Of a stretch of 64,000 nucleotides of DNA, positions 33,210-41,912 are shown piece after piece; position 1 is the first letter of the stretch, and every line of letters starts with the position of its first letter. The stretch lies in the NCBI RefSeq assembly GCF_022605165.1, contig NC_063070.1, positions 3,403,123 through 3,467,122 on the forward strand, written 5' to 3'. Made by a program: the position numbers and the translations under genes. The stretch is from Purpureocillium takamizusanense. Its lineage: Eukaryota; Ascomycota; Sordariomycetes; Hypocreales; Ophiocordycipitaceae. Under the pieces are notes generated by a model, which made no database searches, was not told the DNA's origin, and saw only the letters and a program-made list of their open reading frames with translations.

Positions 33210-34547
33210 ATGAACGCTCTTCTCTACCTGGCTTTACTACTATATTCCGGTGTGGTTTGCGCCGCGCCTAGCAACCTGATTAGAGGCATTCCTCCTGTTC
33301 TCCCGAGCCTTGACCCGTTCTACGACGTTCCTGATGGCCTCGACCAAGTTGCACCCGGCTCAATCCTGAGGCACAGGAAACCACCATCACCAATCGCGGC
33401 CTTTGGACTGGTGCCAGCTATTCTCCAAGACAGTTACCAGATCCTCTATAGAACCACCGATAGTTTACACAACGCTACGGCCACTGTACTCACCGTCCTA
33501 GTTCCCCGGAACGCGAAATACGATAAGGTCCTATCATATCAAGTTGCTGAGGATGCTGCTTCTATCGACTGTGCTCCATCATACGCTTTGCAATTCGCGT
33601 CGAAAAGGGGCGGACTCCTTGGAACTATATTTACGCAAGCAGAGTTTCTGTTTATGCAAGCCTGTCTCGCGAAAGGTTGGATCGTCGTTGTTCCGGACCA
33701 TGAGGGACCTCATGGTGCCTTCCTCGCCAATGAGCTTGCGGGATATGCGACCCTTGACGGAATCCGAGCGGCTCTCAGTTCAAGTTCTTTTACCAAAATC
33801 AACAAAGAACCCACCGTCGCGTTATGGGGATACTCCGGCGGGAGTGTGGCTTCTGCTTGGGCGGCCGAGCTGCAACAAATATACGCCCCGGAGCTGAGGA
33901 TCGCCGGAGCAGCTCTTGGAGGTACGGTTCCAAATATAACTACGGTCATTGACTCGGTCAATAAGAAGCCGTTTGCCGGGATGATTCCTTCCGGCCTTGT
34001 CGGGTTGAGCAACCAGTATCCGGACTTTAGGCAACTTATCGAGCCACAAATTCTCCCAGAGTTTCGACCAACTTTTGAGATGCTTCACAAACAATGTGCC
34101 ATGGACACTGTCCTTCAATTTTCTCAGAAGGATGTGCTAGCAATGGCCAATGACTCGAAAACCTTGTTGACGAATCCCACTATCGTTGCAACTATGAATC
34201 AAAACGGATTGGGGAAGCGGGCGCCGAAAATTCCTCTCTTTGTGTATAAATCGGCCGGTGACCAAGTCAGCCCAATCGCAGACACAGATTCTCTCATGGA
34301 GTACTACTGCTCTAGCGGTACGACGGTGCGATATGAGCGGGACAAATTTTCAACGCACGAATCGCTGCTAATTTCAGGCTTTACAAAAGCCCTGTCCTGG
34401 TTGACGGATATTATGGATGGTAAAACCCCCAAGAAGGAGTGTTCCAGAAAAGATGTTGTGCTCCTTCTAGGTCCGGATAACTTTTTGTTCCTTCCCAGGG
34501 TGATCTTGGACGCTCTGTTTGGTCTTTTAAAGGGCCTTTTACATTGA
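33210..34547 (+). CDS. Secreted lipase/esterase, fungal LIP family (TRI8-like)
   Basis: Single exon; start at 33210 (MNALLYLALLLYSGVVCAAPS) gives a clean signal peptide and 445 residues. An upstream in-frame start at 33123 would bury the signal. Family features are FYDVPDGLDQVAPGSILRHR near the mature N-terminus, VVVPDHEGPHGAF, and the nucleophile elbow WGYSGGSVASAW. Asp and His of the triad are probably in SAGDQVSPIAD and FSTHESL. Several NxS/T sites suggest glycosylation. The family (secretory lipase, PF03583) holds Candida lipases and TRI8, which removes an acetyl group from trichothecenes. Beside metabolite genes, an extracellular or vacuolar deacylase is plausible; nutrient lipase is the alternative. 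Confidence 0.9.
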   Translation: MNALLYLALLLYSGVVCAAPSNLIRGIPPVLPSLDPFYDVPDGLDQVAPGSILRHRKPPSPIAAFGLVPAILQDSYQILYRTTDSLHNATATVLTVLVPRNAKYDKVLSYQVAEDAASIDCAPSYALQFASKRGGLLGTIFTQAEFLFMQACLAKGWIVVVPDHEGPHGAFLANELAGYATLDGIRAALSSSSFTKINKEPTVALWGYSGGSVASAWAAELQQIYAPELRIAGAALGGTVPNITTVIDSVNKKPFAGMIPSGLVGLSNQYPDFRQLIEPQILPEFRPTFEMLHKQCAMDTVLQFSQKDVLAMANDSKTLLTNPTIVATMNQNGLGKRAPKIPLFVYKSAGDQVSPIADTDSLMEYYCSSGTTVRYERDKFSTHESLLISGFTKALSWLTDIMDGKTPKKECSRKDVVLLLGPDNFLFLPRVILDALFGLLKGLLH

Positions 34548-34884
34548 GTTTAGTTAAGAAATCCCCTAAAGACAGGTCCTCGGGGAGTAGACTAAGGCGC
34601 TGCGATCAGATCAGACTCATAATCAGATCAATCAATTCAACTTAGATACAGAGTGTAAGAGAGCCCACGATCTAATGTAGCTAATATCGCCTAGGATTTA
34701 CAGCCGGCCTCTTGCCCTACGCAATGCGACGGATCTAAACTTGGTACTATCGTTAAAGCGTCCAGAAAACCTTGACTAGGGTACGCGTCTAGCGCGACGC
34801 GGAGTTGCTATAATAGGCTGAGTCAAGACGAGTTTTCCGAAACGATTCTCAACCGAGGTATAGACGTCCCGCTACTGCATTATT
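34548..34884. other. Convergent intergenic region
   Basis: Lies between the lipase stop and the beta-propeller stop. Nothing beyond probable 3' ends and transcription terminators is visible. Confidence 0.5.
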
Positions 34885-35964
34885 CTATTTAGGCTTCCTA
34901 AGTTCGAGATAATTTTTTACCCCATTCCTATCATTTTTCACAAACCTAGTAGTATCGATAGCAACAACTTTGCCTCCCTCCGTTATCGTGCCGTTGACTG
35001 GAAGACCCAGGCCTCCTGCTGTCACAACGTATAAAGTATTCGTATCACCTTTGAGTTTCCCGAACGCTGCGGCCGTGCATCCCGCGAGAGTCATTTGGTC
35101 TGGTGCGCCGGCGACCACAGAGTACTTTCCATCCGGAGTAACAGCAAAGAGTCGGTTGCCTTCATTTGTAGTCGCCCAGATGAAGCCACTCCCGCGAGGG
35201 CCAATGTCAAACTTATCAAGGAAGATGGTCGTGATCTCCGCAACGAGTTCGCTCTTCGTGCCTGCAATGACGTTGCCATCGTGTTCAATGGGAATTCGAT
35301 AAATGCATCCGATGTAGCTGTTTCCCCAGTAGAGGTAACCTTGATGAACGCGGATGCCGTCAATGCCCTGGGGTGTAAACTTCCAGCGAGGGTAGCGCAT
35401 GTTTGGGTCCTGTACGGCCACTGTATACTGGCCAGTCAAGGTATCGACCTTCCAGACCAGACAGTTGGCTCCGTCAGACACCAAGATTGTGGTCGGCTTG
35501 CTAGGGAGTGCATCCACACCAAGAAGGTAACCGCTCTCCGGTATATGAACGATTTCCCTGATGACAGGCTGGCTCGAGCGAGTATCAAGCTCCCATATAC
35601 CAAAGGTTCCGTTTGCACCCACGCCGACGGTGGATTGATTGCCACCAATGAACGCAAATATGCCCGGCTGAGTTTCGATGATTCCAGAGACATAATTGAT
35701 CTGTGAGAAGGTGTGCAGGAGCCGAACGGTCGGTTCCTTTCGTGAAGCTGCACCCTGGACGGAGTATATCGAGGCTAAAGGCGCCAGAGTTGTGACTAGG
35801 ACATCGCCATTCGATGCGACGTACAAGTCATCGATATACGTAGGGTTAGAAAACTGATGGACGAGGCGGAGTGGAAGCGACGATTGAGTTGGATTCTCTG
35901 TACCAGAAACACTCGCTGTTAGGATTAGAAGGCTCAGAAGACCCCATACTGTTTGGAGCCCCAT
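34885..35964 (-). CDS. Secreted SMP-30/gluconolactonase-like beta-propeller, candidate pericyclase
   Basis: Single exon, 359 residues, beginning with a signal peptide (MGLQTVWGLLSLLILTASVSG). The mature part shows repeated blade-like strands: LVHQFSNPTYIDDLYVASNG, DVLVTTLAPLASIYSV, GIDGIRVHQGYLYWGNSYIG, FIWATTNEGNRLFAV and TNTLYVVTAGG. These match a small fungal family of six-bladed propellers usually annotated SMP-30-like. Several N-glycosylation sequons (NQST, NGTF, NGTI) fit secretion. From memory, members of this family (EupfF and AsR5 type) catalyse intermolecular hetero-Diels-Alder reactions in tropolone-sesquiterpenoid pathways. The similarity is in style, not proven by search. It is divergent from the laccase over 401 bp, so co-expression is likely. 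Lactonase activity is an alternative. Confidence 0.8.
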   Translation of the reverse strand: MGLQTVWGLLSLLILTASVSGTENPTQSSLPLRLVHQFSNPTYIDDLYVASNGDVLVTTLAPLASIYSVQGAASRKEPTVRLLHTFSQINYVSGIIETQPGIFAFIGGNQSTVGVGANGTFGIWELDTRSSQPVIREIVHIPESGYLLGVDALPSKPTTILVSDGANCLVWKVDTLTGQYTVAVQDPNMRYPRWKFTPQGIDGIRVHQGYLYWGNSYIGCIYRIPIEHDGNVIAGTKSELVAEITTIFLDKFDIGPRGSGFIWATTNEGNRLFAVTPDGKYSVVAGAPDQMTLAGCTAAAFGKLKGDTNTLYVVTAGGLGLPVNGTITEGGKVVAIDTTRFVKNDRNGVKNYLELRKPK

Positions 35965-36365
35965 TTTTGTGATGTGGGCAGCAAGTCCGGCACCAAGTTG
36001 CAGGGACTGTTATATCGGCAACACTCAAGTCAAAGCTAGCAAAGGGAAGACTTATGAGGGAATGTAGATTGTGCATATTAGTTAAATTTTAAGTTGATAT
36101 AAATATTTACTATTACATTGCTTATTGCGGCTTTAGCTCTGTATCTCTGGGGCAGAGGCGGCGTCGCCGGGGATTGTTTGTTCGGAGGTGACGAATTTGG
36201 CGAAATGCTCCGACTTTTTGGGGCCCTCCGAAAGAACTGAGATGTGAGTAAACCAAAACCGTGATCGCGGAGCTTCCAGCGAACGAGTTTTTTTTTTTTT
36301 TTTTTTACAAAATGAAATCGCCACTCTAATTTCGATTGCTGGACAACTTACTCGCCATCTCAGCC
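35965..36365. promoter_or_regulatory. Divergent promoter, beta-propeller / laccase
   Basis: A 401-bp bidirectional region. It holds TCGGAG at 36182-36187 and CTCCGA at 36208-36213 and 36226-36231, three copies of one hexamer in either orientation. A poly-T tract of about 20 bases near 36287-36306 is a nucleosome-excluding type of promoter element. Confidence 0.5.
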
Positions 36366-38270
36366 ATGAAGTTACGCAATTTGTCACTGCTCGCTTTTGC
36401 AGCACGCTCCTGGACTGCCGCCACGCCAGCGGATGACACAGCGGCATCAGACCAGTATCCCATCCTGCCACCACCACACCCGCCGTGCCAGAACGGGCCG
36501 ACCTCACGAAGCTGTTGGGGTCAGTACGATACTAACACGAACTACTACACAACGTTCCCAGACACTGGCAAAACAAAAACAGTCTGGCTCAATGTGCAAG
36601 AGCGGACTTGCAACCAGGATGGCTATAAACGCCCTTGCATGACTGTGAATGGAACTATTCCAGGCCCGGCCATAATTGCGGATTGGGGCGACAACCTCGT
36701 CATCCACGTTACGAACTCCATGAAGTCCAATGGAACTGCGATGCACTGGCATGGCGTCCGTCAGCTTCATAGCAACGAGTACGACGGCGTTCCTGGCGTG
36801 ACTCAATGCCCAATACCACCAGGGAAGTCACTCACGTACAAATTCAATGTGACCCAGTATGGCACTGGCTGGTACCACAGCCATTTCTCATTCCAAACCG
36901 CCGAGGGTGTGTATGGGCCCATCATCTTCAATGGCCCGGCGACGGCCGACTATGACGAAGACCTTGGCGCGCTGTTTCTTCAAGACTGGGCGCATGAGTC
37001 TACCTTTGCCATCTGGGATCGCAAGGAAAAGTTTGGTGTCACGTATTCGCTCAGCAACACCTTGATGAATGGCACAAACACGTTCGATTGCACGACGAGG
37101 CCTTCCGATAAGAATTGCATCGGCGATGGGAAGAAGTTCCAGACTGTCTTCAAGCAAGGTAGAAAGCACCGCTTGCGGCTCATCAACTCATCCATCAACA
37201 GCCAGTTCCACTTCCACATTGATAGGCACAATCTCACAGTTATCTCCAACGACTTTGTCGCCATTAAGCCATACGAAACAGAGTCCGTGTCGATTAGTGC
37301 GGGCCAGCGATACGATGTGATTGTACACGCCAACGCCCCGCCGGGCGATTATTGGATCCGCGGTACATGGAATGAAGCCTGCGTGGATGTTGCCAACGAT
37401 CGTCCAGAAGAAATGACAGGCATTGTGCGATACGACGCAGCTAGCACAATAGACCCGACCAGCACAAACACCGTCAAACAACCCACCGATTGCGCAGACG
37501 AGCCGCAGGCAAACCTGGTGCCTCAACTGAAGCTCGACGTCACCAACATCACCGACACCACTTTCGAGGAGCTTAGCATGCTGATAAATGGTGCAGCACT
37601 GCTGCAATGGACCATTAACAGCAGCACCCTGCACCTCAACTGGGAGAAGCCGACGCTGAAGCGTATTCTTGATTATGACCGCATTTTCCCCACGTCTTAC
37701 AACGTTGTGCCGGTTGATGCAAGTTTCCGACATGAGCTCTCCTCTCATAAACGTTGCTGACCATGGCGGATAGAGGCAATCCCCTGTTGGCGATGAGTGG
37801 GCTGTGCTAGTTATTGAGAACAAGGCGCCGGCAGCACTTGGCCCGTACGCCTACACTCCATAACTCACACCTTAGCCGTATCAATTATTCATTGTCTAAC
37901 ATTTTGCTACAGTGTACAACATCCTATCCACCTTCACGGACACGATCTCTGGGTTTTGGCGCAAGAAGGCCAGAAATGGGAAGGCAGGACAAGAGGGTTC
38001 AAGACCACCAACCCGGTACGGAGGGACGTTGCCATGCTGCCCGGTAACGGCTACCTAGCCATCGCATTCAAACTCGACAACTTCGGTGCGTGGCTCATTC
38101 ACTGCCACATCGCATGGCACAGTAGCGAGGGGCTGGCGCTTGAGCTGGTGGAAAGCGAAAAGTCCATCAAGTTGTCCTCCGTCAGCACGAAGGCGCTTTC
38201 CGACACATGTAAATCATGGGAAAGGTGGTCTTCCAAAGCGCCGTGGAAGCAGGACGATTCTGGAATCTGA
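36366..38270 (+). CDS. Laccase-like multicopper oxidase
   Basis: Three exons (36366-37718, 37774-37844, 37913-38270) give 593 residues. The ATG at 36366 (MKLRNLSLLAFAARSWTAA) yields a signal peptide. All four copper-ligand segments are present: HWHGVRQ, GWYHSHF, HPIHLHGHDLW and WLIHCHIAWHSSEGLA. Hence T1 and the trinuclear centre should be complete; the HCHIAWH core is the standard ascomycete laccase form. Many sequons fit a secreted glycoprotein. The first intron has a GC donor (GCAAGT) and ATAG acceptor. It could use GT six bases earlier in the same frame, but the GC site matches consensus better. Cluster laccases couple phenoxyl radicals or oxidise late intermediates; a role in lignocellulose or melanin chemistry is the alternative. 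Confidence 0.92.
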
Positions 38271-38972
38271 GACGCTAGCGGCTTCTTCTTCTTCATGACC
38301 TGGAACGAGGGCTCTGGCGCTTGTAGTTGACTCCAATTTTTACATGTTCAGGTAGCGTCGATTGGCGTAAATAACCCGCATCAAGCTTCTGCCAACATCG
38401 CGAATTCTCCCGAAGCCGCTATCAGGGTGTACTAATACGTGTGACTCAGCGATTTCAGTCTTCAATGAACAACAGATAGCTTTGGCATAGTGGCCCACTA
38501 ACTCGGCGCCTTCTCCGATGACCACAGTGCGTTGCGTGTACAATAAACTATTAAGGCAAGCTATTGCGAAGTATCGGACCAACTCTCTGTTCCACTCCTG
38601 GACAATAACTCCAGTACACCACGCCCTAGACGAATCTGCAAATGCACATCAGGGTCCTGTTATTCTGCATTGGCTAGCGTAAAATGACTTGCATTGAGCT
38701 GACCTTACCGGGAAGCCGGAGCAGGCGTGAGGCTACGCCGTGTTACCACTTTGGGACATCGGAGTCCGAATGTCCCAGAGCGGGACCATGCCGAGTCGCT
38801 GGCCGCCCCATAACTGCTCCGATGCTTTGATGATCCCGAACTCTCGGAATGTGGCATAGTCCTACATTTGCGCCGGGGCTTGCACCTAAGAGAGTGACAG
38901 AGTTGTCACTGTGCAGATACCGCTAGCCGCGAAACCTTCGCCAATTCTCCCGTCGCCAGAGTCAGTTGCACA
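38271..38972. other. Intergenic with a small unassigned frame and a dyad element
   Basis: A minus-strand frame at about 38340-38640 encodes roughly 100 residues (VRYFAIACLNSLLYTQRTVV onward). It has no recognised domain and no clear start, so it may be a gene remnant. The right half is the promoter of the DUF3237 gene and carries the palindromic element listed separately. Confidence 0.45.
38759..38769. promoter_or_regulatory. Palindromic TCGGAGTCCGA element, candidate Zn2Cys6 site
   Basis: TCGGA-G-TCCGA is a perfect dyad around a central G. It also fits TCG-N5-CGA, the published consensus of the aflatoxin regulator AflR. Seven-base arms GGGACAT and ATGTCCC flank it, extending the inverted repeat to about 24 bases (38752-38775) with a one-base asymmetry. 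It lies 204 bp upstream of the DUF3237 start and about 3 kb from an AflR-like regulator gene. Binding is inferred only. Confidence 0.5.
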
Positions 38973-39452
38973 ATGAACCGGGTTCCCGCCATGGTTCTTG
39001 CGAGTTCGACCGTCGCAGCGCCCACTCTGACCTACCTCTTCAGCGCGACTGTGAACCTTGGAAAGCATCTCGAACCCATCCCCCTGCTTGAGGGCGGCCA
39101 ACGTATTGTCGAGCCACTTATCAGCGGAACTATCTACGGACCTTCATTCAACGCCACCATTGAAGGTGGCCTTGCTGCCCCCATCATCATCAACAACTCT
39201 ACTGGAGACGGATCGAAGTCACAAATGGCATTCATCTACGCATACGGCCATGCAGACGATGGCTCACCATTCTATGTTGAGGAGGTCGGGATTGGCACGA
39301 GCTCCACTGGCTTGGGACAGAACACACGGTTGATCGTCAATGTTGGCGGGAAATACAAGGACTTGCCCGGCATGTATATTCTCGGGCAGCCAAAACTAAA
39401 TGAGGACAGAACTGTAGTCAAAGTAGAATGCTTCGGAGTCTCTTTGCCTTGA
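38973..39452 (+). CDS. DUF3237 family protein
   Basis: Single exon, 159 residues, the normal size of this family of small beta-barrel proteins of unknown function (PF11578). Recognisable features are LTYLFSATVNLGKHLEPIPL near the start, EGGQRIVEPLISGTIYGPSF and IEGGLAAPII. The region SKSQMAFIYAYGHADDGSPFYVEEVGIG corresponds to the family's central strand pairs. A short hydrophobic N-terminus (PAMVLASSTVAAP) is present but not a convincing signal peptide. DUF3237 genes recur in fungal metabolite clusters without an agreed reaction; isomerase or binding roles are possible. The strong dyad upstream suggests regulation with the cluster. Confidence 0.8.
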   Translation: MNRVPAMVLASSTVAAPTLTYLFSATVNLGKHLEPIPLLEGGQRIVEPLISGTIYGPSFNATIEGGLAAPIIINNSTGDGSKSQMAFIYAYGHADDGSPFYVEEVGIGTSSTGLGQNTRLIVNVGGKYKDLPGMYILGQPKLNEDRTVVKVECFGVSLP

Positions 39453-39851
39453 TAACATGGAGGGACGAGAATCTGCAACATACATGAGGCACTACGCACA
39501 ATATTTCTGAGAGCTTGATGTAATCGTTCCAACAACATGATATGGATTGTCTGTAAATCTGTCATGAAGAGTCAAGACCTCTGATTTGGGCATGCCCTGA
39601 GCTGTATCTATGAGACAAGATCACCGCCAGCTGGCCACCTGATACTTCTTGGTAGTTTAACCCGTCATCTAAGGGGTCGGGTCAAGATTGCCCTTATCAT
39701 GTCTATGGAAGCATGCTTCCTTAGTCCACGGAATCTAGCCTAGTTCTAGCCTAATAGCAGAATAGAGCGCAAGATATTTCCCTTGTTGGTGAGCACGTAG
39801 ATCTGTCTTCAACACGTCGAATTTAGCTCGTCGCTGGAAGTCTTCCATCTC
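39453..39851. other. Convergent intergenic region
   Basis: Lies between the DUF3237 gene and the monooxygenase 3' end; no feature seen. Confidence 0.5.
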
Positions 39852-41224
39852 TCAGATGAAGCCTAATTTGCGCTTGATCGTAAGCCATGCGTACGATATA
39901 ACATTCTTGCAGACTTGAAGCACCAATTCCAGGCCACCCAGCCCAATCATTCTGTTTAGAAGGATGAACTTGCTGGCGTAGAAAGTGGCTTCTTGGTCTC
40001 GTTGCTTCTGCGTTATCTCACCCCGCCAGACCCTGTCCATCTGCCAGCAGTGCCTGGCGGCCTGCTCCGATGCCATGCCCATGTGCGACCTGAATGCTGT
40101 GAACGCATCGCCAACTAGTACTATGCGGCCATCGAAGAAGCTGGCGTCGACAGTGCATTGTGCCTCGCGCACCTTTGTCACGAATACCTTCGGCGTCTTG
40201 GCCACGATTTCGGCCAGCGGCGGGATCATCTGCGAAATGTACCGCGCGACTTGGCGGTCCCAGACCGAGGGATTGACTAGTCCTTGCGGAACAGTGTTAC
40301 CATGCAGTTTGCCATGTATATCGGTGAAAACAGCCTTCATCTCGGGCGAGCCTTCTGGGACGACATAGTACCAGACCCAGTTGATTAGACGCTCGCCAGG
40401 GTTGACATGGCCACCCTCGGTCGGGATAATGTAGCTATCGGAACGGAGAGTTAGTATGGGTACGACGTGTGCGCGTGGCAGCTTACCTGATGAAGTATGT
40501 GCCCTTCATAAGACTGAAGTTCAGTCGATTGGAAAAGTACTCCACAGCCTTCTTGGATACCAGTCGCTCGGGCACAGTGCCACGCCATGCAATGTACCCG
40601 GCATATTCTTTTCGGGTGGGAGCCTGCAGAAGGCTTCTTATGGTCGAGTGCACGCCGTCCGCTCCGATAATGAAGTCGGTCGTGATGATGCCTTCGTGTC
40701 CTGACGCCACGTCTACAAAGTGCACATGAACCACCCCCATTCCCTTATCGTACTTCAACCCTGTGACTCGCTTGCCGGACCGATAATCAGCTATCCCATC
40801 TTCTGTCTTTGGTCCCGGTGGAATGGGAACCGTATCAGACGGCATGCCGTCAAAGTTTGCCCGCAGGATCAGGTACAAACAACCCCAATTGCTCATCTGG
40901 CGCGGCGACTCGACATTCAGTACCCGGAGCCATTTGCGCCACGCAACACTCATATACTGGGCTGGAATAGAGGCAGGCCTCCCCGTAGCATCGTACTTGT
41001 CAAGGAGAGCGATGACACTGGGGCCAATCTGCACACCGGACTCGTGACTATGTCGGTCTTTGGACGGATCTTGCTCGAGAATAATGACATGGCTGCCTTG
41101 TCGTTTCAGCTGCAAACCTTGCAGTAAACCCGCAATAGAGCCACCAACCTGGAGATAAAGTTAGTCAGGGCCTGATTATACACGGTGGTTCCTAGCATAC
41201 AATTACAACAGAACGAGGAGGCAT
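39852..41224 (-). CDS. FAD-dependent monooxygenase (group A hydroxylase, DHPH-like)
   Basis: Three exons (41224-41201, 41148-40487, 40434-39852) splice to 422 residues. The 24-base first exon was found because MPPRSVVI joined to VGGSIAGLL restores the dinucleotide-binding motif; the second intron keeps a TACTAAC branch point. VIILEQDP ends the second strand, whose acidic residue binds the FAD ribose. FIIGADGVHSTIR is the DG motif that binds FAD and NADPH. VLVGDAFTAFRSHMGMASEQA is the GD motif. The middle domain (YAGYIAWRGTVPE) resembles 2,6-dihydroxypyridine hydroxylase relatives. The C-terminal hydrophobic helix could bring it to a membrane. Such enzymes hydroxylate or dearomatise rings and occasionally do Baeyer-Villiger chemistry. 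Confidence 0.9.
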
Positions 41225-41912
41225 GTTTTGTGGTGATCGGCAGCTGTTGTCTATCTAGTACGTTAACAATGAGAGCTGCGTGGCGGACAGGTTCGCGTCT
41301 TTCTGCACAAAGTTGAGTTTATTCAATATTCTATAATTGTGTTCTATTCACTGTCGCCGACTGCCCTGTTATGGCAGAAACAATACTGTACCTTGATAGC
41401 AGACAGCCAGGTACTGGTAATATTGATCGGTGTGCACGGCGGCTTGCCCAATGCAATCTAATCACCCGACACCTGCAGCAACGACCTGGTTCTCTAAATT
41501 TCGAAGCCACACTCTGATCGGCCATTGTTCCCAGTTGGGAGTTCCATCCCGGTGACTCCGCTCACCTATTTACACCCGGAGTAATTCTGCTGTGAGCGGC
41601 TAGCCTGTCTCCCCTTTCCCCATGAGGCAGATGCCGGAGCGATTATGACCGCAACCAGACGACATTGCACGACGTCAACTGGATTCGAAATTCGGGCACT
41701 TGATATGACTATTCAATATGCATAGATGTTGAGATTTCTTTCGTACTGTAATCTACTAGAGAGTAAGCGCTGAGGGGACACGGACTTTCAATAGGCTCCG
41801 GTACAACGTGTGATCTACATGTCCGCCATCGAAGTTCTGAGATTCAGGACAGAGCAGTGTCACTCATTCTGTTATACTGCGTGAAAACGTTTCAGTGAGC
41901 GCAAATACATGC
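41225..41912 (-). promoter_or_regulatory. Monooxygenase upstream region
   Basis: Upstream of the FMO and downstream of the regulator gene. It includes ACTCCG at 41555-41560 and CGGAGT at 41577-41582 as an inverted pair, and an 8-base inverted repeat CCGCTCAC (41558-41565) / GTGAGCGG (41592-41599). TCGAAATTCGG, a TCG-N5-CGG match, is at 41685-41695. Any of these could bind a Zn2Cys6 dimer; none is proven. Confidence 0.4.

Noticed and set aside
38340..38582. Small minus-strand frame as a gene
   Set aside because: No recognised domain and no start or splice context; noted as a possible remnant only.
41685..41695. TCGAAATTCGG as an AflR-type binding site for the FMO
   Set aside because: Fits TCG-N5-CGG, but such a match is expected by chance in a region of this size; kept only as a note in the upstream-region entry.
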